From positions 179,326 to 243,325 of the forward strand of contig NZ_BDBD01000008.1 of NCBI RefSeq assembly GCF_001612805.1: a stretch of 64,000 bases of DNA. Reading direction: 5' to 3'. The notes under the pieces were generated by a model. That model saw nothing but the letters and a program-made list of their open reading frames with translations, had not been told where the DNA came from and searched no databases. Positions 52,169-60,578 of the stretch are shown here, in pieces. The DNA comes from Nocardia coubleae NBRC 108252. GTDB lineage: Bacteria; Actinomycetota; Actinomycetes; Mycobacteriales; Mycobacteriaceae. Positions within the stretch are counted from its first letter, which is position 1; each line of letters begins with the position of its first letter. The position numbers and the translations under genes are program-made.

Positions 52169-54595
52169 ATGGTGCGGCGCGGGGCGGTTTTCGCCGGTTT
52201 CGTCATCGAACGAGAGCTGGGGCGCGGCGGGATGGGCTCGGTGTACGCGGCGAAGGACCGCAGGCTGCCACGCCTCACCGCGCTCAAGCTCATGCATCGG
52301 GAGCTGTTCGCCGACACCGAGATCCGGGCCAGGTTCGAGCGTGAAGCCGATGTGATCGCCCAGCTCGATCACCCGAACATCATCACCGTCTACGACCGTG
52401 GCGTCGAGGACGAACGGTGCTGGATCGCCATGCAGTTCGTCGACGGAACGGACGCGGCGGCGGTACCGGCGGCGGAGTTCGGGACCGACCGCATCGCCCA
52501 GATCGTCACCCAGACGGCGGGCGCACTGGATTACGCGCACCGCCAGGGTGTGCTGCACCGGGATGTGAAGCCGGCCAATATCCTGCTCTCGCGCACGGCG
52601 GGCGTCGGCGCGGGTTTCGACGAACGGGTGGTGCTCACCGATTTCGGGATCGCCAAGCTCCTCGACGACACCGGCGGACTGACCCGCACCGGCCAGTTCA
52701 CCGCCACCATCGCCTACGCCTCCCCGGAGCAGCTCAGCAGCGAACCACTCGACGGACGCGGCGACCAATACTCCCTGGCCTGCACCGTTTTCCGGCTCCT
52801 CACCGGCACCGGTCCCTACGATGCGCCCAACCCCGCCACCGTCATGCTCGGCCACCTCAACGCCCCACCCCCGTCGGCGAGCTCGCGGCGCACCAGCCTC
52901 CCCGCCGCTGTCGACGCGGTCCTGGCCAAAGCCCTCGCGAAGAACCCGGCCCACCGCTTCCCCACCTGCACCGCCTTCGCGACCGCGCTCACCGAAGCAC
53001 TCCGCCGTCCCCCGCACACCACGGATCCAGGCCACCAAGCACCGACGATCCACCCCGCCACCCATCGCCGCTGGGACCCAACTGAAGTCGGCCTTTCCAC
53101 AAACTACGGCAGGGCAGACGGTCTCGACCCCCGCGCTGCCACAGGACCAGCCGCGCACATCGGACACCCGGCCACCTCGGCGGGCGATCCCGTGCTCCAC
53201 ACCGGCGCCGCCGGACGACGACCCGAAGCACCGCCTCGCGATACGCACACAGAAGGCCGCGTCCCACCGCACGACATCGAACCCGGAATAGTCGCCGCAC
53301 TACAAGCCCAACCACGACGCGGCGGCGACCCGACAACACTTGATCCGCACGGGGGTGATTCGTCGGCACACCAGAACGTTTCCGCCGATCCACGAAAAGC
53401 ACCTTCGCGGAACAGCGGTTCGGATCGCGGCGGCGCCGGGCAGCCGCAGGGCCCGGCCGAATGGCTGAACGCGGTGCACGGCTGCCTGATCGGTGGCGCG
53501 ATCGGGGACGCACTCGGTGCGCCGATCGAGACCATGTCCCTGCGCAAGATCCGCGACGAGTACGGCTACCTCGGGGTGACCGACGAGGCCGACCAGCTCC
53601 GGATCTCCGAGGAGACGCAGCTGACCGCGTTCACCGTGGAGGCCCTCATCCGGGGTTCGGTGCGCGCGCGGGCCAAGGGCATCGGGGGTGCGACGCTCGG
53701 TCTGCTGCAGCAGGGGATGCTCGTGTGGTTACGCGGGCAGGTGGGTGAACTGCCCGAACAACCGACCGCCCTGCACAGCTCCCTGGCCGGTCATCGCGAG
53801 CTGGTCGAACAGCGCGGCGTCGCGAACTCGGTGTACACCTCGCTGCGCGCGGTGGCCGAGCGGCGGGAGCCGACGAACCCGCTGGGCACCCGCGACCGGC
53901 CGATCAACAATTCCAAGGGCAGCGGCGCGCTGATGCGGTCGGCTCCGTGCGGATTCGGTTACGCCGCCGATCGTTCCGGTGCCGCCCTTACCGCCATCTT
54001 CGAATTGGGCTGCGACACAGCCGCTCTCACCCACGGACACCCCAGTGGGTGGCTGCCCGCGGGCGTTTTGGCCGCGCTGGTCTATCAGATGAGCCGGGGA
54101 ATCGGCACCAAGACCGCAGTCGAGCGGGCACTGGCCGAACTCGCGACCTACCCGCACCACGAGGAGACCACGGCCGCCCTCGACGCGGCGATCACCCTGG
54201 CCGCCCGCACCGCACGGCCCGCGCGCGTGCCGAGGCCCGAAGACCTCGAGACCCTGGGCGAGGGCTGGATCGGCCCCGAGGCTCTCGCGATCGCTGTGTA
54301 CGCGATGCTGGCGGCGGAGACGGTCGGCGGACCCGGACACGTGATCGTCCGCACCGGGCTGCTGCTGTCGGTGAACCACTCCGGCGACAGCGATGCCACC
54401 GGCTCGATCGCCGGCAGTCTGCTCGGCGCGCGCTACGGCCGCGGCGCCCTGCCGCATCGCTGGTCGCGCACGGTCGACGCCCGCCCGGTCCTCGAACGCC
54501 TGGCCACCGACTACTGCACCGAATTCGGCCTCACCCCACCACGAGACGAACACGGCCGGCCCACCCGCGACTGGTCCACCACCTACCCGGCCTGA
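52169..54595 (+). CDS. Ser/Thr protein kinase fused to ADP-ribosylglycohydrolase
   Basis: An 808-residue fusion. Residues 1-275 are a PknB-like kinase with GRGGMGSVY (18-26), Lys40, HRDVKPAN (Asp132) and DFG (158-160). A Pro/Gly/His-rich linker (about 280-430) has no membrane segment. Residues 432-785 are an ARH/DraG-type ADP-ribosylglycohydrolase: GDALGAP (446-452), SEETQLT (480-486) where family members usually have DDT, NNSKGSGALMR (580-590) and HSGDSDATGSIAG (738-750). It could couple phosphorylation to removal of ADP-ribose from targets; the targets are unknown. It follows the VWA gene after 68 nt and has its own probable promoter. Confidence 0.92.
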   Translation: MVRRGAVFAGFVIERELGRGGMGSVYAAKDRRLPRLTALKLMHRELFADTEIRARFEREADVIAQLDHPNIITVYDRGVEDERCWIAMQFVDGTDAAAVPAAEFGTDRIAQIVTQTAGALDYAHRQGVLHRDVKPANILLSRTAGVGAGFDERVVLTDFGIAKLLDDTGGLTRTGQFTATIAYASPEQLSSEPLDGRGDQYSLACTVFRLLTGTGPYDAPNPATVMLGHLNAPPPSASSRRTSLPAAVDAVLAKALAKNPAHRFPTCTAFATALTEALRRPPHTTDPGHQAPTIHPATHRRWDPTEVGLSTNYGRADGLDPRAATGPAAHIGHPATSAGDPVLHTGAAGRRPEAPPRDTHTEGRVPPHDIEPGIVAALQAQPRRGGDPTTLDPHGGDSSAHQNVSADPRKAPSRNSGSDRGGAGQPQGPAEWLNAVHGCLIGGAIGDALGAPIETMSLRKIRDEYGYLGVTDEADQLRISEETQLTAFTVEALIRGSVRARAKGIGGATLGLLQQGMLVWLRGQVGELPEQPTALHSSLAGHRELVEQRGVANSVYTSLRAVAERREPTNPLGTRDRPINNSKGSGALMRSAPCGFGYAADRSGAALTAIFELGCDTAALTHGHPSGWLPAGVLAALVYQMSRGIGTKTAVERALAELATYPHHEETTAALDAAITLAARTARPARVPRPEDLETLGEGWIGPEALAIAVYAMLAAETVGGPGHVIVRTGLLLSVNHSGDSDATGSIAGSLLGARYGRGALPHRWSRTVDARPVLERLATDYCTEFGLTPPRDEHGRPTRDWSTTYPA

Positions 54596-54741
54596 CCGCC
54601 GGCGATCGCGGACGACACGGCACCGGCGTCGGCCCGGCCTGGACGCGGCGGTCGGGCCACAGCAGCTGCAGACCAGCATGCGTCGCCGACCTGCCTGCCA
54701 CTGAGCCGGTACCCCGCAGCCGGACGCGCACAGCGACAGCA

Positions 54742-54776
54742 TTCGGGCCTCCGGAAAGTGTCTCCGAAGGCCCGAA
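54742..54776. terminator. Bidirectional terminator, kinase fusion / ABC exporter
   Basis: 14-bp arms (TTCGGGCCTCCGGA and TCCGAAGGCCCGAA, one mismatch) around 7 nt, between the convergent kinase and ABC permease genes. Confidence 0.75.
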
Positions 54777-54789
54777 ATGCTTGCTGCTC

Positions 54790-57321
54790 CTACAGATCCG
54801 CGATAGCCGCCAGCGGTGGCGTGCGCGCGGCCCGCACACCCGGCCACACCGCCGCCAGCACACCGACCACACCCGAGGCGATCAACATCGCCACCAGCTG
54901 CGACCACGGGATGTCGATCTGATCGATGCCCATATCGCGCAAGGTGCGCAGGAATCCGACGCCGAGGGCAACGCCGAGAAGCAGTCCGACGATGGCGCCG
55001 AAGATCGCGATCAACATGGATTCCAGGTAGATCGTGCGGCGTATCTGCGAACGCTGGGTGCCGACGGCGCGGAGCATGCCGATCTCCCGGCGACGTTCCA
55101 CCACCGACAGCGCGAGGGTGTTGATGATGCCGAGCACCGCGATCACCACCGCCAAGGCGAGCAGACCGTAGAGGATGGCGAGCAGTGTATTGATCTGCTG
55201 GCCCTGGGCGCCCTTGAACTGTTCGTGGTCCTGTACCTGAACCACGGCGAACGGCTCGGTGGCCTTCTCGAGGTTGGCCCGCATCGCGGTGAGATCGGCA
55301 CCCGGCACCGCCTTCACCAGCACGATCAGGTTGGTGCGCAACTTCTGCGGCATCAACTGCTCGTAGAGGCCCGGGTCGACGACCATCGTGCCCAGCAGCG
55401 GCGAGTCGGCGTAGATACCGCCGACGGTCAAGTCGATCTTGGCGTTGTCGAGGCTGGTGATGGTCACCTTCTCACCGAGCTCCCATCCCCGCTCGGCCGC
55501 TTCGGTCTCGCCGACCAACATGCCGCGCTCGGCGATGGTGCGCGAGCCTTCGCGCATCTCGATGTCCATCACCGGGTCGATCGGCCCGTCGAGTGTGGTC
55601 GCCCCGACCCGTTCGTCACCGAGCCGGAACCCGACCGCCCGGATTCCGGTGACATCACTGACCTGCGGAACCTGCTGGCGCACCGCGTCGACCGCGCCGA
55701 TCGCCGCACCGATCATCGGCGGACCCGCCAGCACGTATTCGGCCTTCACACCCTTGTCGATCAGCACGTCCACGCTGGTTTTCGCCGACGCACCGAGGAT
55801 GCCGATGGCCGAGACCAGCATCAGGCCCAGCGTCAGTGCGAAGGCGGTGGCGGCGGTGCGGCGCGGATTGCGCACCGCGTTGTTGCGCGCCATCCGGCCC
55901 ATCGGCCCGAACGGCCGGGTCAGCACACCGAGCACCACCACCACGGGCCGCGACAGCGCGGGCGCGGCGAGCAGTACGGCCAGGATCAAGCCGAGCGCAC
56001 CCACTCCGACGGTGATCGCCGCGCTCTTGCCGGTGCCCTGCGCACCGAGATACACCAGCACACCGCCCGCCACGGCGAGCACCGCACCGATGACGGTCCG
56101 CACCCGCAACGACTCACCAGCGCTGGCGAATTCGGATCGCATGGCCTCCACCGGCGGCACCTTCGCGGCGCGGCGGGCGGGTGCGTAAGCACTGGCCACC
56201 GTCACCACCAACCCGACGAGCAGGGCGACGATCGCGGTGCGCGGCAACACCGTCAGCGAACCGGTCGGCAGACCGAGATCGAAGGCATTGAGCAACGCCG
56301 ACAACCCGAACGCCAGCGCGATACCCGCCGCCAAGCCGATCGCACTGCCGATCAGCCCGATCACCACGGCCTCGGCGACCACGGACCGGCCCACCTGCTG
56401 ACGGCTCGCCCCGATCGCGCGCAGCAACGCGAGCTCACGCAACCGCTGCGCGACGATCATCGAGAAGGTGTTGTAGATGATGAACGTGCCGACGATCAGC
56501 GCGATCGCACCGAACGCGAGCAGGAAGTAGTTGATGAAGGTGAGCGCCTCGGAGATCTCCTTCTTCATATCCTCGCGGACCTCGTCGGAGTTCTGCACCT
56601 TCAGGTTCGGCAGGCCGACGGCGAGCCGATCGCGCAGGTCGTCGGCCGAAACACCCGGTGCGGCACGGATATCGGCGTAGGCCACGTAGTTGCCGTCGGT
56701 GAACAGCTTGCGGCCCTGCGGTTCGGTGAACATCACCGCGACCACCCCGCCGCCCTCGGCGCCCGGCATCTCGTAGATGCCGGTGAGCGTCACCTCGAAC
56801 GGGTCGCCCTTGGACGGGACGAGCACCTTGGTCTTGTCGCCGACCTTCAGCCCGGCCTTCTCGGCACCGCCGGTGTTGAGCGCGATCTCGCCGGTCTGCG
56901 ACGGCGGCGCGCCCGCGACGAACTTCTCCGGTTCCTCGACGGCCTGGTCCGGCGGCAGGTACGACAGGCCGAAACTCGGTGCACCACCGGTCTGGACGGC
57001 CTTCTTGCCGTCGGGTTGCAGCAGCACGACCGGGCCGTTCACCGCCGGGGCGACGCGTTCGACACCGTCGGCCTTGGCCAGCGCGGCGACGATATTGTTC
57101 GGCACGCCGAGCGACTGCTGGTCCTTCGGGCCCACGCGCACGTCGACGCCCTGGGCCTGGCCCGCGAAGATTCCGTCGAAGGTGCGCTGCAGGGTGTCGG
57201 TGAACACGAACGACCCGGAGATGAAGGCGGTGCCGAGCACCACCGACAGCACCGTCAAGGCCAACCGCACCTTGTGCGCGGCGAGATTACGCAAGGCAAC
57301 CTTGCGCATCGGGTTGCTCAT
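54790..57321 (-). CDS. ABC transporter permease, FtsX/MacB type
   Basis: An 843-residue permease with two FtsX-like modules. An N-terminal membrane helix (ALTVLSVVLGTAFISGSF) is followed by a large extracytoplasmic MacB-type domain and helices near 265-400. Further helices and a second extracytoplasmic domain follow, then C-terminal helices with VVERRREIGMLRAVGTQRSQIRRTIYLESMLIA. This layout fits exporters of lipids, lipoproteins or peptides. It overlaps the ATPase gene upstream by 4 nt. The substrate is unknown. Confidence 0.92.
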   Translation of the reverse strand: MSNPMRKVALRNLAAHKVRLALTVLSVVLGTAFISGSFVFTDTLQRTFDGIFAGQAQGVDVRVGPKDQQSLGVPNNIVAALAKADGVERVAPAVNGPVVLLQPDGKKAVQTGGAPSFGLSYLPPDQAVEEPEKFVAGAPPSQTGEIALNTGGAEKAGLKVGDKTKVLVPSKGDPFEVTLTGIYEMPGAEGGGVVAVMFTEPQGRKLFTDGNYVAYADIRAAPGVSADDLRDRLAVGLPNLKVQNSDEVREDMKKEISEALTFINYFLLAFGAIALIVGTFIIYNTFSMIVAQRLRELALLRAIGASRQQVGRSVVAEAVVIGLIGSAIGLAAGIALAFGLSALLNAFDLGLPTGSLTVLPRTAIVALLVGLVVTVASAYAPARRAAKVPPVEAMRSEFASAGESLRVRTVIGAVLAVAGGVLVYLGAQGTGKSAAITVGVGALGLILAVLLAAPALSRPVVVVLGVLTRPFGPMGRMARNNAVRNPRRTAATAFALTLGLMLVSAIGILGASAKTSVDVLIDKGVKAEYVLAGPPMIGAAIGAVDAVRQQVPQVSDVTGIRAVGFRLGDERVGATTLDGPIDPVMDIEMREGSRTIAERGMLVGETEAAERGWELGEKVTITSLDNAKIDLTVGGIYADSPLLGTMVVDPGLYEQLMPQKLRTNLIVLVKAVPGADLTAMRANLEKATEPFAVVQVQDHEQFKGAQGQQINTLLAILYGLLALAVVIAVLGIINTLALSVVERRREIGMLRAVGTQRSQIRRTIYLESMLIAIFGAIVGLLLGVALGVGFLRTLRDMGIDQIDIPWSQLVAMLIASGVVGVLAAVWPGVRAARTPPLAAIADL

Positions 57322-58094
57322 TTGGTCTCCAGCGCCTTCATCCGGTCGAGGATCGAGTCCTGCGTCGGATCGCGCAGCTCGTCGACGATGCGGCCGTCGG
57401 CGAGGAACACCACCCGGTCGGCGTAGGCCGCGGCGCGCGGGTCGTGTGTGACGATCACGACGGTCTGGCCGAACTCGTCGACCGAGGCGCGCAGGATCGA
57501 GAGCACCTCACCGGAGGAGTGCGAGTCGAGGTTGCCGGTCGGTTCGTCACCGAAGATGATCTCCGGTTTGCCGACCAGGGCGCGGGCACACGCCACGCGC
57601 TGCTGCTGACCGCCGGACAGTTCGCTCGGCCGATGGGTGAGCCGGTCGGCGAGCCCGAGCCGCTTCACCACGGTGTCGAGCCAGTCCTGGTCGGCTTTGC
57701 GGCCCGCGATGTCGAGCGGGAGGGTGATGTTCTCCAGCGCGGTGAGCGTGGGAACCAGGTTGAACGCCTGGAAGACGAATCCGATGCGGTCGCGGCGCAG
57801 CGCGGTCATCTGTTTGTCGGACAGACCGGTGAGCGCGGTGTCACCGATGCGGACCTCGCCCGCGCTGGCGCTGTCCAGGCCGGCCAGGCAGTGCATGAGG
57901 GTCGATTTGCCCGAACCGGACGGTCCCATGATGGCCGTGAACTCGCCGCGCGCGAAGTCGGCCGACACCCCGTCGAGGGCCTTGACCTGGGTATCTCCCG
58001 AGCCGTACAGCTTCACCAGGTCCTGTGCTGCGGCGGCGATCTCGGTAGCGGCCGCCGACTCGACGGCCTCGGTCCCCATGGGGTGTGAAGTCAT
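57318..58094 (-). CDS. ABC transporter ATP-binding protein, MacB/LolD type
   Basis: A 258-residue ATPase. Walker A is GPSGSGKST, the Q-loop is FQAFNLVPTLTALENITLP, the signature is LSGGQQQRVACARAL, Walker B is IIFGDEP and the H-loop is VTHDPRAA. GNLDSHSSGEV is typical of the MacB/LolD group. It energises the adjacent FtsX-type permease. ATG 58094 is preceded by CAGACT at 7 nt and no Shine-Dalgarno sequence, leaderless-like; an internal ATG at residue 6 is possible. Confidence 0.94.
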   Translation of the reverse strand: MTSHPMGTEAVESAAATEIAAAAQDLVKLYGSGDTQVKALDGVSADFARGEFTAIMGPSGSGKSTLMHCLAGLDSASAGEVRIGDTALTGLSDKQMTALRRDRIGFVFQAFNLVPTLTALENITLPLDIAGRKADQDWLDTVVKRLGLADRLTHRPSELSGGQQQRVACARALVGKPEIIFGDEPTGNLDSHSSGEVLSILRASVDEFGQTVVIVTHDPRAAAYADRVVFLADGRIVDELRDPTQDSILDRMKALETK

Positions 58095-58149
58095 GGTGTC
58101 CAGTCTGGCGGCCGACCGTCACCGGCGCCATCCGGGATCCCCCCGATAC

Positions 58150-59061
58150 CTACCGGATGACCCACTCGAAAGCGTCGGCTTTCGACCGTGCGCCCTCGGC
58201 GGTGCGCGAGCGATTGGGTTCGCCCAGTTCGCCGAGCAACTCCTCGGTCAGCCCGACCAGCCGCGCCAGCTTCTCGGGTCCGAACCAGCTCGGGCGGGTG
58301 GCGAACAGGATGTCCTCGGTCGCGGTGTTGCCGCTGGCACCCGGTGCGAACGGGCACCCGCCGAGGCCGCCGAGGGCACCGTCGACCATCCCCGCGCCCG
58401 CCTCGATCGCGGCGAGGGTGTTGGCCACACCCATGCCCCAGGTGTCGTGCCCGTGGAAGACGATGCGGCGCGGCGGGGTGGTTTCGCGTACGGCTCCGAC
58501 CAGCGCGCTCACTTCGCCGGGCGCGGCCTGGCCGAGGGTGTCGGCGAGGACGATGTCGGTGGCGCCTTCGGTACGTGGGTCGCGGGCGATGGCCAGCACC
58601 CGTTCGGGATCGACCGGTCCGTCGAACGGGCAGGTGAAGCTGGTGGCCAGGCACAGCTGGATCGAGCCGTTCGCCTCGTGCGCCAGCCGGATGGCGTCGG
58701 GCATGGCGGCCACCGAGGTCTCGGTGTCGCGCCCGATATTGGCCTTGTTGTGGGCGTCCGACACCGAGAAGCAGTACTGGAAGTTGCGTGCCCCCGCCTC
58801 GGCGGCCTTCTCCACATGCCGTGGCGTAGCCACCCACACCCAGCATTTCGCCAGCTCTTCAGGGGTGAGGGCGGCGATCAGCTCGAGCGAGTTGGCCATC
58901 GGCGCGACCAGATCGGGGCGGGCCATCGAACCGATCTCGAGCGCGGGCACACCGGCGGCCAGCAACCGGCGCACCACGTCGATCTTGTACTCCACCGGCA
59001 GCACCTTGCCGGTGAGTTGCAACCCGTCGCGCAGGGTGACATCGCGCAGCAGCGCAGTCAT
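58150..59061 (-). CDS. Hydroxymethylglutaryl-CoA lyase
   Basis: A 303-residue TIM-barrel lyase that splits HMG-CoA into acetyl-CoA and acetoacetate, the last step of leucine breakdown. Active-site motifs are RDGLQ (11-15), HGHDTWGMG (metal-binding His pair) and the catalytic Cys loop GGLGGCPFAPGASGNTATED near residues 235-254. The ATG at 59061 has GGAG about 10 nt upstream. It lies downstream of a class III CoA transferase on the same strand, so the two may process the same CoA ester. Confidence 0.92.
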   Translation of the reverse strand: MTALLRDVTLRDGLQLTGKVLPVEYKIDVVRRLLAAGVPALEIGSMARPDLVAPMANSLELIAALTPEELAKCWVWVATPRHVEKAAEAGARNFQYCFSVSDAHNKANIGRDTETSVAAMPDAIRLAHEANGSIQLCLATSFTCPFDGPVDPERVLAIARDPRTEGATDIVLADTLGQAAPGEVSALVGAVRETTPPRRIVFHGHDTWGMGVANTLAAIEAGAGMVDGALGGLGGCPFAPGASGNTATEDILFATRPSWFGPEKLARLVGLTEELLGELGEPNRSRTAEGARSKADAFEWVIR

Positions 59062-59224
59062 CGCCGGTGCTCCGGTTCCTGCGTCGGCACGCACATCACC
59101 CCGCCGCACGGTTTGTCACCGACACTTGCCGGAGTCGGGTGCACCGTCGGACGCACATGGCCCGGGCCGCGCGGTTCCCACTTGCTGCGCACCGGCGGGC
59201 GGCGCCGACCGTGTACTCGTCTGG

Positions 59225-60442
59225 TCACGATGCCTCCAGCGCGTCGATCTGATCGTCGGTCATCCCCAGCAGCCCACCGAGCACCTCCCTGGTGTGCTCG
59301 CCGAGGTCGGGGCCGACATTGCGGATCGGCAGCGACTCACCCCCGATCACGGGGACGATGCCGGTGAAACCCACCTGTTTGGGTTCGGGCTCGCCCACCT
59401 CGACCGGGAACGACTGGATCATGTTTCTTGCTCGGTACTGCTCGTCGGCCACGATATCGGCCGCGGTGTAGATGGGACCGCACGGTATGGCCGCGGCGTC
59501 GAGCACTTTCAGCGCCTCGTCCCTGGTGTGGCGCACCGTCCATTCGGCGATGGCCGCGTCGAGGCGCTCGCGGTTGCGCCAGCGGCCCGCGTTGTCGGCC
59601 AGTTCCGGGTCGGCGGCCAGGTCGGGACGATCGATGACCTGCATGTATCGCTGGAAGATGGCGTCGCCGTTGCCACCGATGATGATGCTGAAGCCGTCGC
59701 TGGTGGGGTAGGCGTTGCTCGGGGCGATGCCTTCCATGCGGCCGCCGACCCGTTCCCGGTTGATGCCGTAGGCCAGATGGTCGGGCACCAGCGACTCCAT
59801 CACCGACAGGATCGACTCGTTGAGCGCCACGTCGATGATGCGTTCGGCCTGGGGCACCCGGCCGATGCGTTCGCGCTGGAACAGGGCCATGACGGTGCCG
59901 AACGCGGCGTAGATGCCCGCGATGGAGTCACCGATGGACACCCCGACGCGCACCGGCGGCCGATCGGGATCGCCGACGAGTTCACGCAGCCCACCCACGG
60001 CCTCGGCCACGGCGGCGAAACCCGGCCGCGATGCCATCGGACCGGTCTGCCCGTAGGCCGAGATCCGGGTGATGACCAGGTTCGGATTCACCTGCTCGAG
60101 CACGTCGGGCCCGAGTCCCCACTTCTCCAGCATTCCGGGCCGGAAGTTCTCGAGCAGCACATCGCAGTGCGCGAGCAGGTCGAGCACGATGTCGCGGCCC
60201 GCCTGGGTGCGCAGGTCGAGCACGATCGACTTCTTGTTGCGGTTCACCGTGCGATACAGCATGGACGTGTCGCCGCCGTAGAGCCGCCAATTCCGCAGTT
60301 CGTCGCCGGTGCCGGGCCGTTCGACCTTGATGACCTCGGCACCGAAATCACCGAGGATACGACCGGCGGTGGGAGCGGCCACGTAGTTGCCGAGTTCCAG
60401 GACCCGAACACCGTCCAACGGCCGAATACACTTATCCGCCAC
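59225..60442 (-). CDS. Class III CoA transferase (CaiB/BaiF family)
   Basis: A 405-residue CoA transferase. The catalytic Asp is probably Asp172 in VSIGDSIAGIYAAFG. N-terminal LDGVRVLELGNYVAAPTAGRILGDFGAEVIKVERP, LLENFRPGMLEKWGL and ISAYGQTGP are family hallmarks. The donor and acceptor acids are unknown. The GTG start follows a TAGAGT box by 7 nt with no Shine-Dalgarno sequence. A 163-nt gap separates it from the HMG-CoA lyase gene. A dispersed repeat copy begins 22 nt upstream of the start codon. Confidence 0.92.
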   Translation of the reverse strand: MADKCIRPLDGVRVLELGNYVAAPTAGRILGDFGAEVIKVERPGTGDELRNWRLYGGDTSMLYRTVNRNKKSIVLDLRTQAGRDIVLDLLAHCDVLLENFRPGMLEKWGLGPDVLEQVNPNLVITRISAYGQTGPMASRPGFAAVAEAVGGLRELVGDPDRPPVRVGVSIGDSIAGIYAAFGTVMALFQRERIGRVPQAERIIDVALNESILSVMESLVPDHLAYGINRERVGGRMEGIAPSNAYPTSDGFSIIIGGNGDAIFQRYMQVIDRPDLAADPELADNAGRWRNRERLDAAIAEWTVRHTRDEALKVLDAAAIPCGPIYTAADIVADEQYRARNMIQSFPVEVGEPEPKQVGFTGIVPVIGGESLPIRNVGPDLGEHTREVLGGLLGMTDDQIDALEAS

Positions 60443-60449
60443 CCCGCCG

Positions 60450-60455
60450 ACTCTA
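60450..60455 (-). promoter_or_regulatory. Leaderless -10 box of the CoA transferase gene
   Basis: TAGAGT on the minus strand, 7 nt before the GTG, just outside the dispersed repeat copy at 60464-60578. Confidence 0.55.
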
Positions 60456-60463
60456 GCCCATCC

Positions 60464-60578
60464 GCCTCCCCGCGACTCTGGCCAGACTCAGGTGCGGGGA
60501 GGCTGGGGACGCGGCAAGCTTTGGGGCGCGTGGTGAGTTGGCCCGTGCCCGGTGAGTTACCCATGTGCTTGCGTGATC
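60464..60578 (+). repeat. Dispersed intergenic repeat, copy 3
   Basis: A 115-bp element matching the copies at 19121-19237 and 19342-19456. The 5' 40 nt form a hairpin with perfect arms GCCTCCCCGC and GCGGGGAGGC around the palindrome TCTGGCCAGA. The 3' 35 nt are nearly invariant. It fills the gap between two co-oriented genes, and its last two bases overlap the dioxygenase stop codon. Confidence 0.88.

Noticed and set aside
53947..57426. A 1159-codon open frame on the + strand opposite the ABC permease
   Set aside because: It is antisense to a clear FtsX-type permease, has a low-complexity Arg/His/Asp/Gln-rich translation, and shows no domain. Long antisense frames are expected at this GC content.
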